DNA of 33,552 nucleotides from Ochromonas danica (taxonomy: Eukaryota; Sar; Chrysophyceae; Chromulinales; Chromulinaceae): NCBI GenBank assembly GCA_015146655.1, contig VKHL01000113.1, positions 1 through 33,552 of the forward strand. Reading direction: 5' to 3'. Under the pieces are notes generated by a model. It saw only the letters and a list, made by a program, of their open reading frames with translations, was not told the DNA's origin and did no database searches. Positions 1 through 8,407 of the stretch are shown here, one piece after another. Within the stretch, counting starts at the first letter, position 1. Every line of letters begins with the position of its first letter. The position numbers and the translations under genes were made by a program.

Positions 1-252
1 GCTCTTGGTTGGCTTCCATTGTGTGCTGAGCGGCTGAACTGCCAGTCGTAGTTTCTCGGTAGCAGCCATGAACAACTCTTTGACTCCAAATAAATCCCGT
101 CCAGTGAAGACCTGATCGACACTATCGCTTGCAAGACCCAGTCGGTCAAGTACGGCATGTACTTCGTTAACGATAGGTAGTCGATTCGATCGTGTAAGTT
201 CGTAGTTTGAAATGACTGCACCAGCTTTCTTATCGCTCACTCTTGGCATCAT
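1..252 (-). CDS. Hypothetical protein, 3' end cut off by the window edge
   Basis: A minus-strand frame stays open for 84 codons from an ATG pair at 247-252 to the left edge, so only the N-terminus is visible (it starts MMPRVSDKKAGAV). The peptide is soluble-looking and mixed helical, with no signal peptide, membrane segment or motif that I recognise. It would be divergent from the RRM gene, with about 250 nt between the two starts. Base composition is more AT-rich than the RRM gene beside it. It could be a host gene or a fragment of a repeat; the sequence here does not decide. An open frame of 84 codons could occur by chance, so confidence is limited. Confidence 0.4.
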   Translation of the reverse strand, partial: MMPRVSDKKAGAVISNYELTRSNRLPIVNEVHAVLDRLGLASDSVDQVFTGRDLFGVKELFMAATEKLRLAVQPLSTQWKPTKS

Positions 253-508
253 GAGAATATTTGACTCTGAAAGAAAGGCTCATTTCGTTGCAAGACTGAA
301 TAATGTTACAAAAAATACATAATGCTTCTCTATGGACATGATAGATACTGTCCACTGTGAAGACAAGGATGTCTGGCTGAGATCTGGCTATCTGGCTGGT
401 TGGCGGGAAGTTAAGCCAGTCGAGGTCCGCTGCGTGCCACACGTTAGGCCAGCCGCAGTGCCCTCGCAGCAGATTTGAATCAATTGGTTAGACAAAGAGA
501 GCAGCAGA

Positions 509-1882
509 ATGTCCAGCGACCCTGCAGATGAAAATGCTGAGCACGTCGACTACGACGGCGACGCCAACTATAATCCCAACGAGGCCGAGGCCGGCCTGGA
601 CGTCAACGGTGACGGACTTATTCCTAACGACGGAGAGGATGTTCCTATCATAATTCCCCGCGGGGTTATCCCGCACGTGCTCTTCGTCTCTCGCTTCCAG
701 CCCTCTGTGACGGAAGAGGAGATCAAGGCCACCTTTGAGCGCTTCGGACCTGTGCGCAGCATGGTGCACAAGACCACCGTGGCCTTCATCGAGTTCGAGA
801 AGGCTGAGGACGCCTACAAGGCCAAGCACGCGCTGCACCGCACGCCCTGCCTGGGCACAGACTCCCTCGTCGTGGACTTCAAGAAGAACAACACTGGCGT
901 CAAGAACTTCGCCTCAGAAGAAGAGTTTATGGAGGCTCCGGGTGGAGGATCAGATCGCCGTGACCATCGCGACCGCGAGCGCCGGTATGATGACCGCCGC
1001 AGAGAGGACAGACCTCCTCGCTCTGACTCACACACGAAGCACGACTATCGTCCTCGTGAGGAATATCGTGATGATCGTCAGAACAATCGAGGAGGTGATT
1101 CCGCTCAGGGTGATCGTTATCGAGGTGGTGCTCCTCGCGATGGCCCTGGCGGGTATGCTGCCCCTCAGGGAAATGGAGGTTACCGCCCTGATGATCGCCG
1201 CTACCCACCCAATGAGTCTATGATGTATCGAGAACGCCCTTCTGCTCCTCCTAACCATGGTAGAAGTCGCTCCCCTCCACCTTATCGTCGCTCTCCTCCT
1301 CGAGGCGGCGAGAACTATGAGGACCGACGCCCTCAGAAGAGAGGCTATGATGGACCTGCTGGACCGGGAGCTCCTCCCAACGATTATCGTGGCAATTACG
1401 GCCCTCCTCATTTGCGTGTACCTGTAGATTCTCGTGGTCCTCCTCCTAATGATTATTATCCTCCTCGTAATGGCCCTCCTCCTCGTCAGCCCATGGGATA
1501 CAATGAGCAGTCCTTGGGTCCTGGACCTCAAGGCCCTGGCCCTAAATTCTCTGAACCTCGTCGTAGTATTGAGCCATCTTCTTATGCTGCAGGTGCGAAT
1601 CGTCCTCGAGGGGAATATGATGATAATAGAAGAGCCGTTGGAGGCCCTCCCATGATGCGCTATGAACATGATATGCCTCCTCGCATGAGAGACTATCCTC
1701 CTGCTGGGCCTGGCGGTCCTCCTGGTGGCAATGGAGGAGGAAGGAGGGAAGGTCCTCCCCCGGGAGACTTCCTTCCCTCTCATCGCGGAGGCGGGGCTCC
1801 CTATGGAGCTCCTATCGATCGAGGTGATTTCCGTGGCGGTCCTCCTGAAGACTCCTATGCCCAAAAGAGATCGCGCTATTAG
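509..1882 (+). CDS. RRM-domain RNA-binding protein with R/G/P-rich tail
   Basis: Single-exon gene, 457 aa. Residues 1-50 are acidic. One RNA recognition motif lies at about 57-127, with an RNP2-like strand (VLFVSR, 57-62) and an RNP1-like strand (TTVAFIEF, 89-96) that lacks the usual basic/Gly start. The rest is low complexity: Arg-Asp repeats at about 148-190, an SR-like patch (RSRSPPPYRR), then long Pro-Pro-Arg, Gly-Gly and RGG-like stretches ending in a basic KRSRY. RRM proteins of this layout bind RNA in the nucleus and act in splicing, export or mRNP assembly; the RGG/PPR tail suggests condensation or protein contacts. That role is inferred. The start is the first ATG, after an A-rich leader at about 495-508. 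I cannot assign a named orthologue. Confidence 0.85.
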   Translation: MSSDPADENAEHVDYDGDANYNPNEAEAGLDVNGDGLIPNDGEDVPIIIPRGVIPHVLFVSRFQPSVTEEEIKATFERFGPVRSMVHKTTVAFIEFEKAEDAYKAKHALHRTPCLGTDSLVVDFKKNNTGVKNFASEEEFMEAPGGGSDRRDHRDRERRYDDRRREDRPPRSDSHTKHDYRPREEYRDDRQNNRGGDSAQGDRYRGGAPRDGPGGYAAPQGNGGYRPDDRRYPPNESMMYRERPSAPPNHGRSRSPPPYRRSPPRGGENYEDRRPQKRGYDGPAGPGAPPNDYRGNYGPPHLRVPVDSRGPPPNDYYPPRNGPPPRQPMGYNEQSLGPGPQGPGPKFSEPRRSIEPSSYAAGANRPRGEYDDNRRAVGGPPMMRYEHDMPPRMRDYPPAGPGGPPGGNGGGRREGPPPGDFLPSHRGGGAPYGAPIDRGDFRGGPPEDSYAQKRSRY

Positions 1883-3110
1883 AAGATCATTGTTCATAGT
1901 ATCGTTGTAAACCACCTCTATGTAATATCTCATATACATGAGAGAGAGCTATTGGTCGCGGGCCTCTTTGACTATTATTATGTAGATGATAATGATTACG
2001 ATGGTTATGATGATGAGGATAAATAATAGTACTGAACCATAACTTATGATTTGAAATGATATGATAATAATATATAATACGATGATTGATTGAAATGAAT
2101 GAAATGGTATTGCAATGACAACATACTGTGACATACTGTCACGTGCAGTATGTTAGCGAGATGCTGCTTATTCAGTTGACCGACTGCTTAGCTTAGATTA
2201 GCTATTCTTAGCTATTCATTCATTCTTATTCTCTCTCATACATCATCATCTTCATCACACTAGAACGACTTCATCATCATTAGTAGTACAAGTAGTAGTA
2301 ATAGTAGAGGTACTCTATAATAGCAAGTCAGTGAGACAAGATCAATCACTAGTCTAGATGGTGCAATAGCAGCCAAGAGAAGATCATCTAGTCTACAGTA
2401 AAGTATAGTATCATCGCTATCATCATCATCATCATCTATGAAGAAGTGTGCCATGATACTACAAGTAGTCTACACCCACTGCCTTCGCTTGATCATGGTA
2501 ATAATGATGATGATGACCTCTTCGGTCTGGCTTGAATAGAAATAGAAATGACAAGCAACTTGTGAGAATCTGTCTCTATTATGTACAAGAGCTAATTACA
2601 CTATTATCATCATTATGATCATCATCATCGCTATGGTAGCTATTGACAGTTTGTTGGAGACTAGACTAGTAGACCAGACTACTATTACTAGCCTATTACT
2701 AGTAGACCAGACTGGTAGTAGACTATTCGTTAGTTAGCATCGTTTATCGTCGCCATCATCCAGCTAGTGCTAGCTGGGTGGGTGCATCATCAAACATCAT
2801 AATCTAGCATCTGTCATACTAGTAGTACTTCTTCATCTAGTATCCTTAGAATGAACTGTAACATATATAGCAGTTACTTTCTTCTCCTACAAGAGCGCTT
2901 GGCTTTGCTCCACCACAATAACAACATAACCTAACACAACATAAGCTAAGCTAACCTCTGGACTAAACTACAGTTGACTACATGTAGCGTACACTAATAG
3001 ACTACACAGTGTAGACTAATCTAATAGACTACACAATGTTGACTAGACTAGACTACACAATGTTGACTAGACTAGACTAGACAATGTTGACCAGACTAGA
3101 CTAGACTACA
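1883..3110. other. Non-coding spacer between convergent genes, rich in CTAG/TAGACTA and CAT triplets
   Basis: About 1.2 kb between the stop of the RRM gene and the stop of the YqaJ gene. No ORF or RNA gene is convincing. From about 2240 onward it contains runs of CATCAT/GATGAT and many CTAG, TAGACTA and ACTAGT words, then a short tandem repeat at its right end. The words are dense in stop codons on both strands, so this is not decayed coding sequence. It presumably holds both 3' ends. Confidence 0.7.
3026..3097. repeat. 24-bp tandem repeat, three copies
   Basis: Unit AGACTACACAATGTTGACTA plus GACT, repeated three times head to tail (3026-3049, 3050-3073, 3074-3097). The first two copies are identical and the third has two substitutions. 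A looser relative (TAGACTACACAGTGTAGACT) precedes it from about 2999. It lies 14-85 bp beyond the stop codon of the minus-strand YqaJ gene, so it may be in that gene's 3' UTR. Confidence 0.8.
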
Positions 3111-4658
3111 CTAGGGGTGGAAGAAGTTGCAGGCGAAGGGACTGCGCTGCACTTCTTCGCTGTCCAGCTCCGCGACCAACTCAGCCGCTGCGGCGAGACG
3201 CTTTGTCTGCTGCAAGAACAAAGCGTATGAATTGGAGGAGCCTTTGTGTCCTCCGTGCGGTGAGAAGAAGTTTGGCGGCGGCGCTTTCATTCGATTGGAA
3301 GGCTGTTGTGTGATGAACTTGCAGTAGAACTCTCTGGCCCAGGCCAACATGTCCAGCTGATACTGAGACATCACACAGCATGCATCACATGAGGTAAGGG
3401 TTGCTGCTGGTTAGACAAGAGCATGTCGTCGTTCATGTTCATAGTGAAGAGGTAGTCAATGACAAGGTCTTACCTGGTCGTCGCGAGGGATGCGGTAGAG
3501 ACGAGCTCCGTCAATGAAGAGCACGAGCAGGTAAGCCGCGCTGCAGCGACTGCCAGCACAAAACATCTCCAGCTGCAGCTGAGGGATGTGCCACACTGGC
3601 ACTCCTCCTCCTGCTCCTCCATCGCCTGCTGGTCTGAAGGAGGAGCAGTGCATCTGGCCGTGATGCAGCGAGGAGGGTTGGAATGGCGAGAAGCACTTCA
3701 CCTCCACCACTGCCAGGCAGCTGTTGTCGTTGTCATCATCGCCCAGGGCTAGCAAGCCGTCGGGAGAGGCGCCGAGGAGGGGTAGACTACCTTCCTCCCT
3801 CCACCTCCTCGCCACCCCGTAGCTAGCAGCCTCTTGGTCCCTCGCCTCGAGGGCTTCGAAGAGACACATGCCTGCCTCGCGCACCTTCCCCCCAGCCCTG
3901 GCGAAGTAGTTGAGCACTGCTAGAATGGCTGTCGCCTCCTGCGCACTGCCCCAGGCTAGTCGCACTGCAGAGACATCGTGTAGACGAGGTGGCGATCCCC
4001 CAGAGGGGTAGTGGCCATGGGGCACTGGCTGGTAGGAGAAAGAGAAGCACTCGCCAGGCTGACTAACCACCCAACAAGAGCCACTAGGCGCAGTAGTAGT
4101 AGGTGCAGGAGGAGGAGGAGGAGGTTCCTCTGGGTCTGCTTCGTCTTCTCCTTGGAGCGCCTGCAGAGGCAGAGGCTTGCGTCGCAGCTGCTGCCATCCC
4201 TCCACAGCGCGATGGTGACCTCGCAGGCTGCGCGGGATGGCCAGCAAGTCAGCGGCCTCGTGCTCGAAGAAGCCCAGCACTGCCGCCATGCGAGAAGTCG
4301 TCAGCCTCCCCGCGTGCAGAGCCTCCCACTGCCAGCTGCCCTGGCGGAAGAGGCCGGCGATGTCTTCTGGAGAGGAGGAGGAGGAGGAGGAGGAGGAGAG
4401 GGTGACGTGGTCTGTGGGGGGCAGAGGCTGGTATAGCGGGTGCAGGCGAAGGTCTTCCATGGGCACGGCTCGCCAGTGGACATTGGGCACACTGCCCTCC
4501 CTCCTGTCCTCCTCCTCCTCCTCCTGCACTTCCATCTGCTGCTCTGCCATGCCCTCGGGCACAGCAACTCTCGCCATGACTCTGCTGGGCACGAGGTTAT
4601 GAGATCTGTACACACTGCCAAGAGAGGTTGAGTTGGAGTCCACGCTGTTTGCCTTCAT
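3111..4658 (-). CDS. YqaJ-type PD-(D/E)XK nuclease, two exons
   Basis: Exons 4658-3474 and 3362-3111 (111-nt GT-AG intron, phase 0) give 478 aa. The fold is the lambda-exonuclease/YqaJ recombinase nuclease: an N-terminal W..LHAGRLTTSRMAAVLGF helix, a G...E..A helix (WGSAQEATA), the metal-binding Asp in GASPDGLL, the E-x-K pair in VVEVKC, and the QLQLEM helix. Exon 2 supplies the final helix (YQLDMLAWAREFYCKF), which supports the splice. All catalytic residues appear present. YqaJ enzymes are 5'-3' exonucleases that act with recombinases in phages, and they also occur in algal genomes and large DNA viruses. The role here is unknown. Low-complexity Glu, Ser and Pro runs interrupt the N-terminal half. 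The start is the ATG at 4656-4658, right beside a pentanucleotide repeat; an internal Met at residue 28 is an alternative. Confidence 0.75.
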
Positions 4659-4660
4659 GC

Positions 4661-4724
4661 CAAGTCAAGTCAAGTCAAGTCAAGTCAAGTCAAGTCAAGT
4701 CAAGTCAAGTCAAGTCAAGTCAAG
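4661..4724. repeat. (CAAGT)12 pentanucleotide microsatellite
   Basis: Twelve perfect copies of CAAGT at 4661-4720 followed by CAAG. On the minus strand this reads (ACTTG)n and ends two bases before the ATG of the YqaJ gene, so it probably forms the end of its 5' UTR. A perfect run of this length is likely variable between individuals. Confidence 0.95.
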
Positions 4725-4776
4725 GCACTCCTTTACTCCTTTTCATTCCCTTTCACCATGACTCCACGCCATCGTA

Positions 4777-4786
4777 TTAAGTTAAC
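4777..4786. promoter_or_regulatory. TTAAGTTAAC word (candidate promoter element)
   Basis: One of six copies of TTAAGTTAA(C) in this window, all in intergenic DNA. This copy is about 120 bp upstream of the nuclease ATG and 350 bp upstream of the transporter ATG. Function is inferred only from recurrence. Confidence 0.35.
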
Positions 4787-4964
4787 CACCAAGTCACACA
4801 ATCGCGTTTGCGGCAGAAACGTCTTCGTGGTTGTTCATCATAATCTTTAATCGATGAGAAGGCATCGCTACCATGGGCCATAATTGAAGATTACTTGGCG
4901 GTGAAGAAACAATCTGAGTCATTGCCAAGTCCTCTTCGGTACTGTAGCGCTATCGAGCCGTATG

Positions 4965-4975
4965 TCCCATGGAAT
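4965..4975. promoter_or_regulatory. Imperfect copy of the ATTCCATGGAAT palindrome
   Basis: TCCCATGGAAT, one mismatch in the left arm. Its centre is 30 bp before the centre of the perfect copy at 4994-5005, and it lies about 165 bp upstream of the transporter ATG. Confidence 0.4.
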
Positions 4976-4993
4976 GGTTTCTGTAGAGTGATG

Positions 4994-5005
4994 ATTCCAT
5001 GGAAT
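4994..5005. promoter_or_regulatory. ATTCCATGGAAT palindrome
   Basis: Perfect 12-bp inverted repeat 135 bp upstream of the transporter ATG. The same word recurs near other gene starts at 16787, 24104, 25271 and 25296. It looks like a dimeric transcription-factor site. A weaker GGAAT-AG-TTCC inverted pair follows at about 5012-5022. Confidence 0.5.
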
Positions 5006-5139
5006 AACCTGGGAATAGTTCCGTTGTGTTGAAGGTCGCATGGGAGTGGTTTGCAACAAACAAACTCTTCCAGTTGGACCTCTTGCTAAGAGAGAGGCAG
5101 AGTCCAAGACTTCAGTTGTCAAATTATCAGGTAAGAGTG

Positions 5140-6936
5140 ATGGCGGAAGAAAAGACTTCTGCTGAAGAAGAGAAGAAAGTGCACAAAGCGCGGACCATTG
5201 AGTTGGTTTTGTTCGGTGAGGGCTCCCATCCACTCAAGGGTTGACAACTGCTGTCTGATGAACGGTGGTGTCGGATAGCATGCGCAATCTTCTTGAAGGG
5301 CGACGTCATCTTGTGGAACGACGGCGTGCACGCAGGCTACCAGTCCTTCCAGCTCTGCATCATGGTACTGGCCGTGGGCTACCTCTCCATGATCCTCTGC
5401 CTGTCTGAGCTCACCTCCATCGCTGCCTTCGCTGGAGGGTGTTATGGATACACGCGCTGCTCGATCGGCCCCTATTTCGGCTTCCTGTGCGGCTGCTGCG
5501 AGCTGCTGTCCATGCACATCTTCGCCGTGCTCACAGTGGACAGTGCGACGGAGCTCATCACCGCAGCCTACGGAACGCTGAGTGAGTGGGAGATGATTTG
5601 GGCGGGCATGGTCTACGCCCTCGTGGCCATGGTCTTCCTGGGCCGCAACTTCCAGTTCTGGGTGGCCATGGTAGTCACGGCCGTCTTCTCCCTCGTCATC
5701 ATCCTCATGTTCCTCATTGGGGTCATGACGCAAGATCATGAATTGTTTTCTATGAAGCTCTCGGAGCGAGAGAAGCCATACTTCGAAGATGGCGCGAAGG
5801 GCTGGTTCAACCACCTCTACTTCGCCTCCTGGTTCTTCATCGGCATCGAGTGCATCACAGTGGCTGGCAAGAAGATTCAAAACCCTTCCAAGATCCTCTC
5901 CAGGGCGCTGCCGATCAGTGTGGTCTTGGCGACGATCTTCGCGTTCTGGGTCTTCAACCTCGTCTACTTCTCACTGCCCTACGGCATGCTGGAGTACTTC
6001 TCCTCCGTGCCCATCACCATCGTCTTCGGGTTTATTAATGTGTTGAAGTTCTCTGTTCGCACGTCTTGTATGCTGTGCGTACCCCCTCTGGTGAGCTCGT
6101 CCATTGGTTTGATGTACTCGATCATCAACAGCACGCATGCCATGGCTCAGTCGGGCATGCTGCCGGCTTGGCTCAAGATCACCGTGGGGTCGGAAGATGC
6201 GCCCATCGCTGCCATTCTGATGTGCCTGATCTTCCAATACGGCCTCTTCATCGCAGAGTACATGCCTGAAGAAGACGTCGTCTCAATGATCTTCCCCATC
6301 GGAGTGCTTGCGGCTTGTTTCTCGTATTTGGGCGTACTCTGCTCCTTCATCTCCTTCAAGACGCGCTTCTCAGGGATGGGCAGACTGCTCACCATTCCCT
6401 TCTGGGTGTGCTTCTTCGGCTTGGCAGTCTTTCTCTTGGAGTTCGTGGTTGTGATAGTCTATGACCCGCAGAAGGTGGTGGCCAACTCTTTCTTCTTCCT
6501 CTTCCTCTTCGTCTTGTCCCTTTACTACTTCCTCGTCGTGAGAAACACACAGTTCTTCTCCAAAGAAGAGCAAGACAAATTCTTCAAGGCCTACATCTTG
6601 AATGGTAAGCTGTCATCTTCTCGCCATGATCTATTCGCATCCTGACCTTTCTCTGCAGCCAACAAGAAAAGGACGAGCAACAGGAAGAGCAAGAAGAGCG
6701 GATTGCTCGGTGCGATCGCTGCGTCTGCTTCCGGGATCTTTGGCTCTCAATCCAAGATCCGCGATGCAAGCAGTAAGCAACGCAGTGGCAGCAGCAGTGC
6801 GGTCGCATTGCATGACAACAATCGCAAAGTGGCGCCATTGCCCAGCGGGGGTGATGTGGCGATGGGAAGCCTCGCTGGGAAGAAGTCGCGGGTGCAGCCC
6901 GTGCAGGAGGTCCGCCAGGCTGCCCTAGTCGACTAG
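5140..6936 (+). CDS. APC-superfamily amino-acid/amine transporter
   Basis: Exons 5140-5215, 5279-6604 and 6659-6936 (introns of 63 and 54 nt) join in frame to 559 aa. The core is an amino-acid/polyamine/organocation permease. After a short charged N-terminus, the first membrane helix (ELVLFACAIFLKG) spans the exon 1/2 junction. A W-N-D-G loop, an SELTSIAAFAGGCYGYTR segment and about ten more hydrophobic helices follow. The pattern (helix 1, then W-N-x-G, then the AGG-Y-xx-R loop and a G-x-x-x-G-x-x-E helix) resembles the ethanolamine-permease-like branch of the APC family. Exon 3 encodes a soluble basic tail (NKKRTSNRKSKKSG). It probably moves an amino acid or small amine by proton or substrate exchange at the plasma or an organelle membrane; the substrate is unknown. 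The start is the first ATG in frame with the helix-1 exon. Confidence 0.8.
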
Positions 6937-7089
6937 AACTGGTATTTTATGCTTCACCCCTTTTGTTGGGCAATCTTGTGCTCCCCTTCGTGTCTCCATT
7001 ACTTCGTGCTGGTATTTTTATCTCATTGTGTGTGAAGCTTTTCGATATTGTTGTTGACGAATCCTTTGATGATACAAACCTTTAAACGA

Positions 7090-8265
7090 CACTACTGAGG
7101 CGTGATAGAGTAGAATACTGTAGAGAAGTCGTAAGCTGTTTAGCGATGTTGATATTCTACGATAATACTACCTCCGACGCCTTTTAGTTGCCATTTTGTA
7201 TGACCAAAGTTAATGTATTGATTGCGTAGATCATTATGCACACGGTTATATTCATCGATATCTATGGTGAGGTCCACACTAGTGTCCTGAACCTTGTGTT
7301 GGTTTCTTGCACCAGTATGAGGCTTGGGGTATTGGTTTCCTCCATTATCTTTCAAGATTAGCAAGCAAACAAATGCGCCCAGATGTAGTCCAGAGTCTTG
7401 ATCATACGCTTGTTGCACCTTCTCACTCAATTGATCAATGTTTTTGGCTGAGACCTTCAAGGCCTCAACTCCAGATTTCAATGAATGGAAGTAGCTCAAA
7501 TTGAGGAGGTTTAGATCAGGAGATTGAGCTGGTTGAGTAATTTCTCGAAATCTCTAGCCTCCAGTGGATCCATACTCTTCGATTTGTTGAGCATTTCATG
7601 GGGTCTGGCCCCATCTTGTTGGATTTTGATCACCTGATCACAAAGGAACCACAACTCTCCTTGATCTTATGGATCAATCCTCCATCTTTGATGGACAATT
7701 AAAGGTAGAACGCACCGTCCAATGAGACAGGCTTGCCCCTGCTGGACGATATTGTTGGATTTCAAGAGCTTGCGGTGGTTTTGAACAGCTCAAAGAGAAA
7801 GAGGGAAACCAGTGGTTTTCCAATTCAGCCTGGAATGCTCGAAGTGAGATGCGAATCCACTTGCTTGCGTACTCCTCGGCGATTCTCCGATACTCATTTG
7901 ATAGTTCCTTAGTGAGCTTGCTCTTTCTTCCACATCTTCCCTTCTTATTGTTGGTGATCAAGACGTCGACATGACCCTCTCGAGACTGCTTCCAGTATCT
8001 CAGCACTTTGGTGCGAGATTCCTCCGGAAACTGCTGCATAGTGATTCGGAAGTCCCCATGATGAAGTCTTTTGGTCACTGGATCGGAATGAGCTGCGCAA
8101 GCAAGTGCAATCTTAGCCTTATCTTTTTGGGAATGTTCTTCGGCTTTCATCTTTTTCCAACGACCGTTTCGACAAAAAACGAACAAAACACCCCGACAAA
8201 AATTAAAATGGTAATAACTTTTCTGAAGACTGAAGGGCTTTTAAGTGCTGTAGACAACAGTAGTG
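7090..8265 (-). mobile_element. Degenerate Tc1/mariner-type DNA transposon
   Basis: The span contains remnants of a DDE transposase on the minus strand (7140-8186) and lies in an otherwise empty gap between two host genes. The limits given here rest on an 8-bp inverted pair, CACTACTG at 7090-7097 and its reverse complement at 8258-8265, about 1.18 kb apart, which suits a mariner-size element. The inverted match does not extend further and I see no flanking TA duplication, so the true ends are uncertain. Sequence composition is more AT-rich than the neighbouring transporter gene. Confidence 0.6.
7140..8186 (-). pseudogene. Tc1/mariner-like transposase, frameshifted
   Basis: Three minus-strand frames together resemble one transposase. 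The N-terminal part (8186-7674) holds a basic, helix-turn-helix-like region (GRKSKLTKELSNEYRRIAEE). The middle frame (about 7667-7530) carries WFLCDQVIKIQQDGARPH, matching the second-Asp block of the DDE triad. The C-terminal frame (about 7530-7140) carries QSPDLNLLNLSYFHSLKSG, matching the block that contains the third acidic residue. An in-frame TAA and at least two frame changes separate these parts, so it cannot make a full transposase. The first catalytic Asp block is not clear. Family assignment rests on the order and spacing of these blocks, not on a search. Confidence 0.7.
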
Positions 8266-8407
8266 AAAACTAGAAAATTTGGAGTTATATACAGTAGCAG
8301 CTAACCTCTCACGCAATTGCAATCCAGTTTTGACTTTTCCGTTTTCGTGTTGCACAATCTCTTGAGGATACGGTGGCGTCTCTTGTTATCTCATAGTATC
8401 CCAAACG

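Larger units (their letters stand above)
4725..5139. promoter_or_regulatory. Divergent promoter region of the YqaJ nuclease and APC transporter genes
   Basis: About 415 nt between two divergent starts, without a credible ORF. It holds one TTAAGTTAAC word nearer the nuclease gene and two ATTCCATGGAAT-type palindromes nearer the transporter (listed separately). A splice-donor-like CAGGTAAGAG sits at 5128-5137, just before the transporter ATG, so an unseen 5' UTR exon is possible. Confidence 0.5.

Noticed and set aside
1028-1939. 303-codon minus-strand open frame opposite the RRM gene
   Set aside because: It is antisense to the Pro/Arg-rich tail; its Arg/Ile/Ser/Thr composition mirrors the CCT/CGT codons of the real gene and shows no domain.
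2260-2454. Short minus-strand frame with an Asp run and hydrophobic Leu run
   Set aside because: It comes from CATCAT and TAGTAG simple sequence in the spacer and has no coding support.
4965-5005. Palindrome sites as target-site scars of a transposon
   Set aside because: Flanks of the six sites share no further similarity by eye and the copies are confined to regions before gene starts, which fits a binding site better.
5119-5880. 253-codon minus-strand frame over the transporter
   Set aside because: It overlaps two reconstructed exons and an intron of a gene with clear membrane helices, and it has the His/Glu/Asp-rich look of an antisense shadow.
7118-8292. ACTGTA at 7125 and TACAGTA at 8287 as transposon terminal repeats
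   Set aside because: They form an inverted pair, but the match is only about 6-7 bp, does not extend inward and is no better than several other short words nearby.
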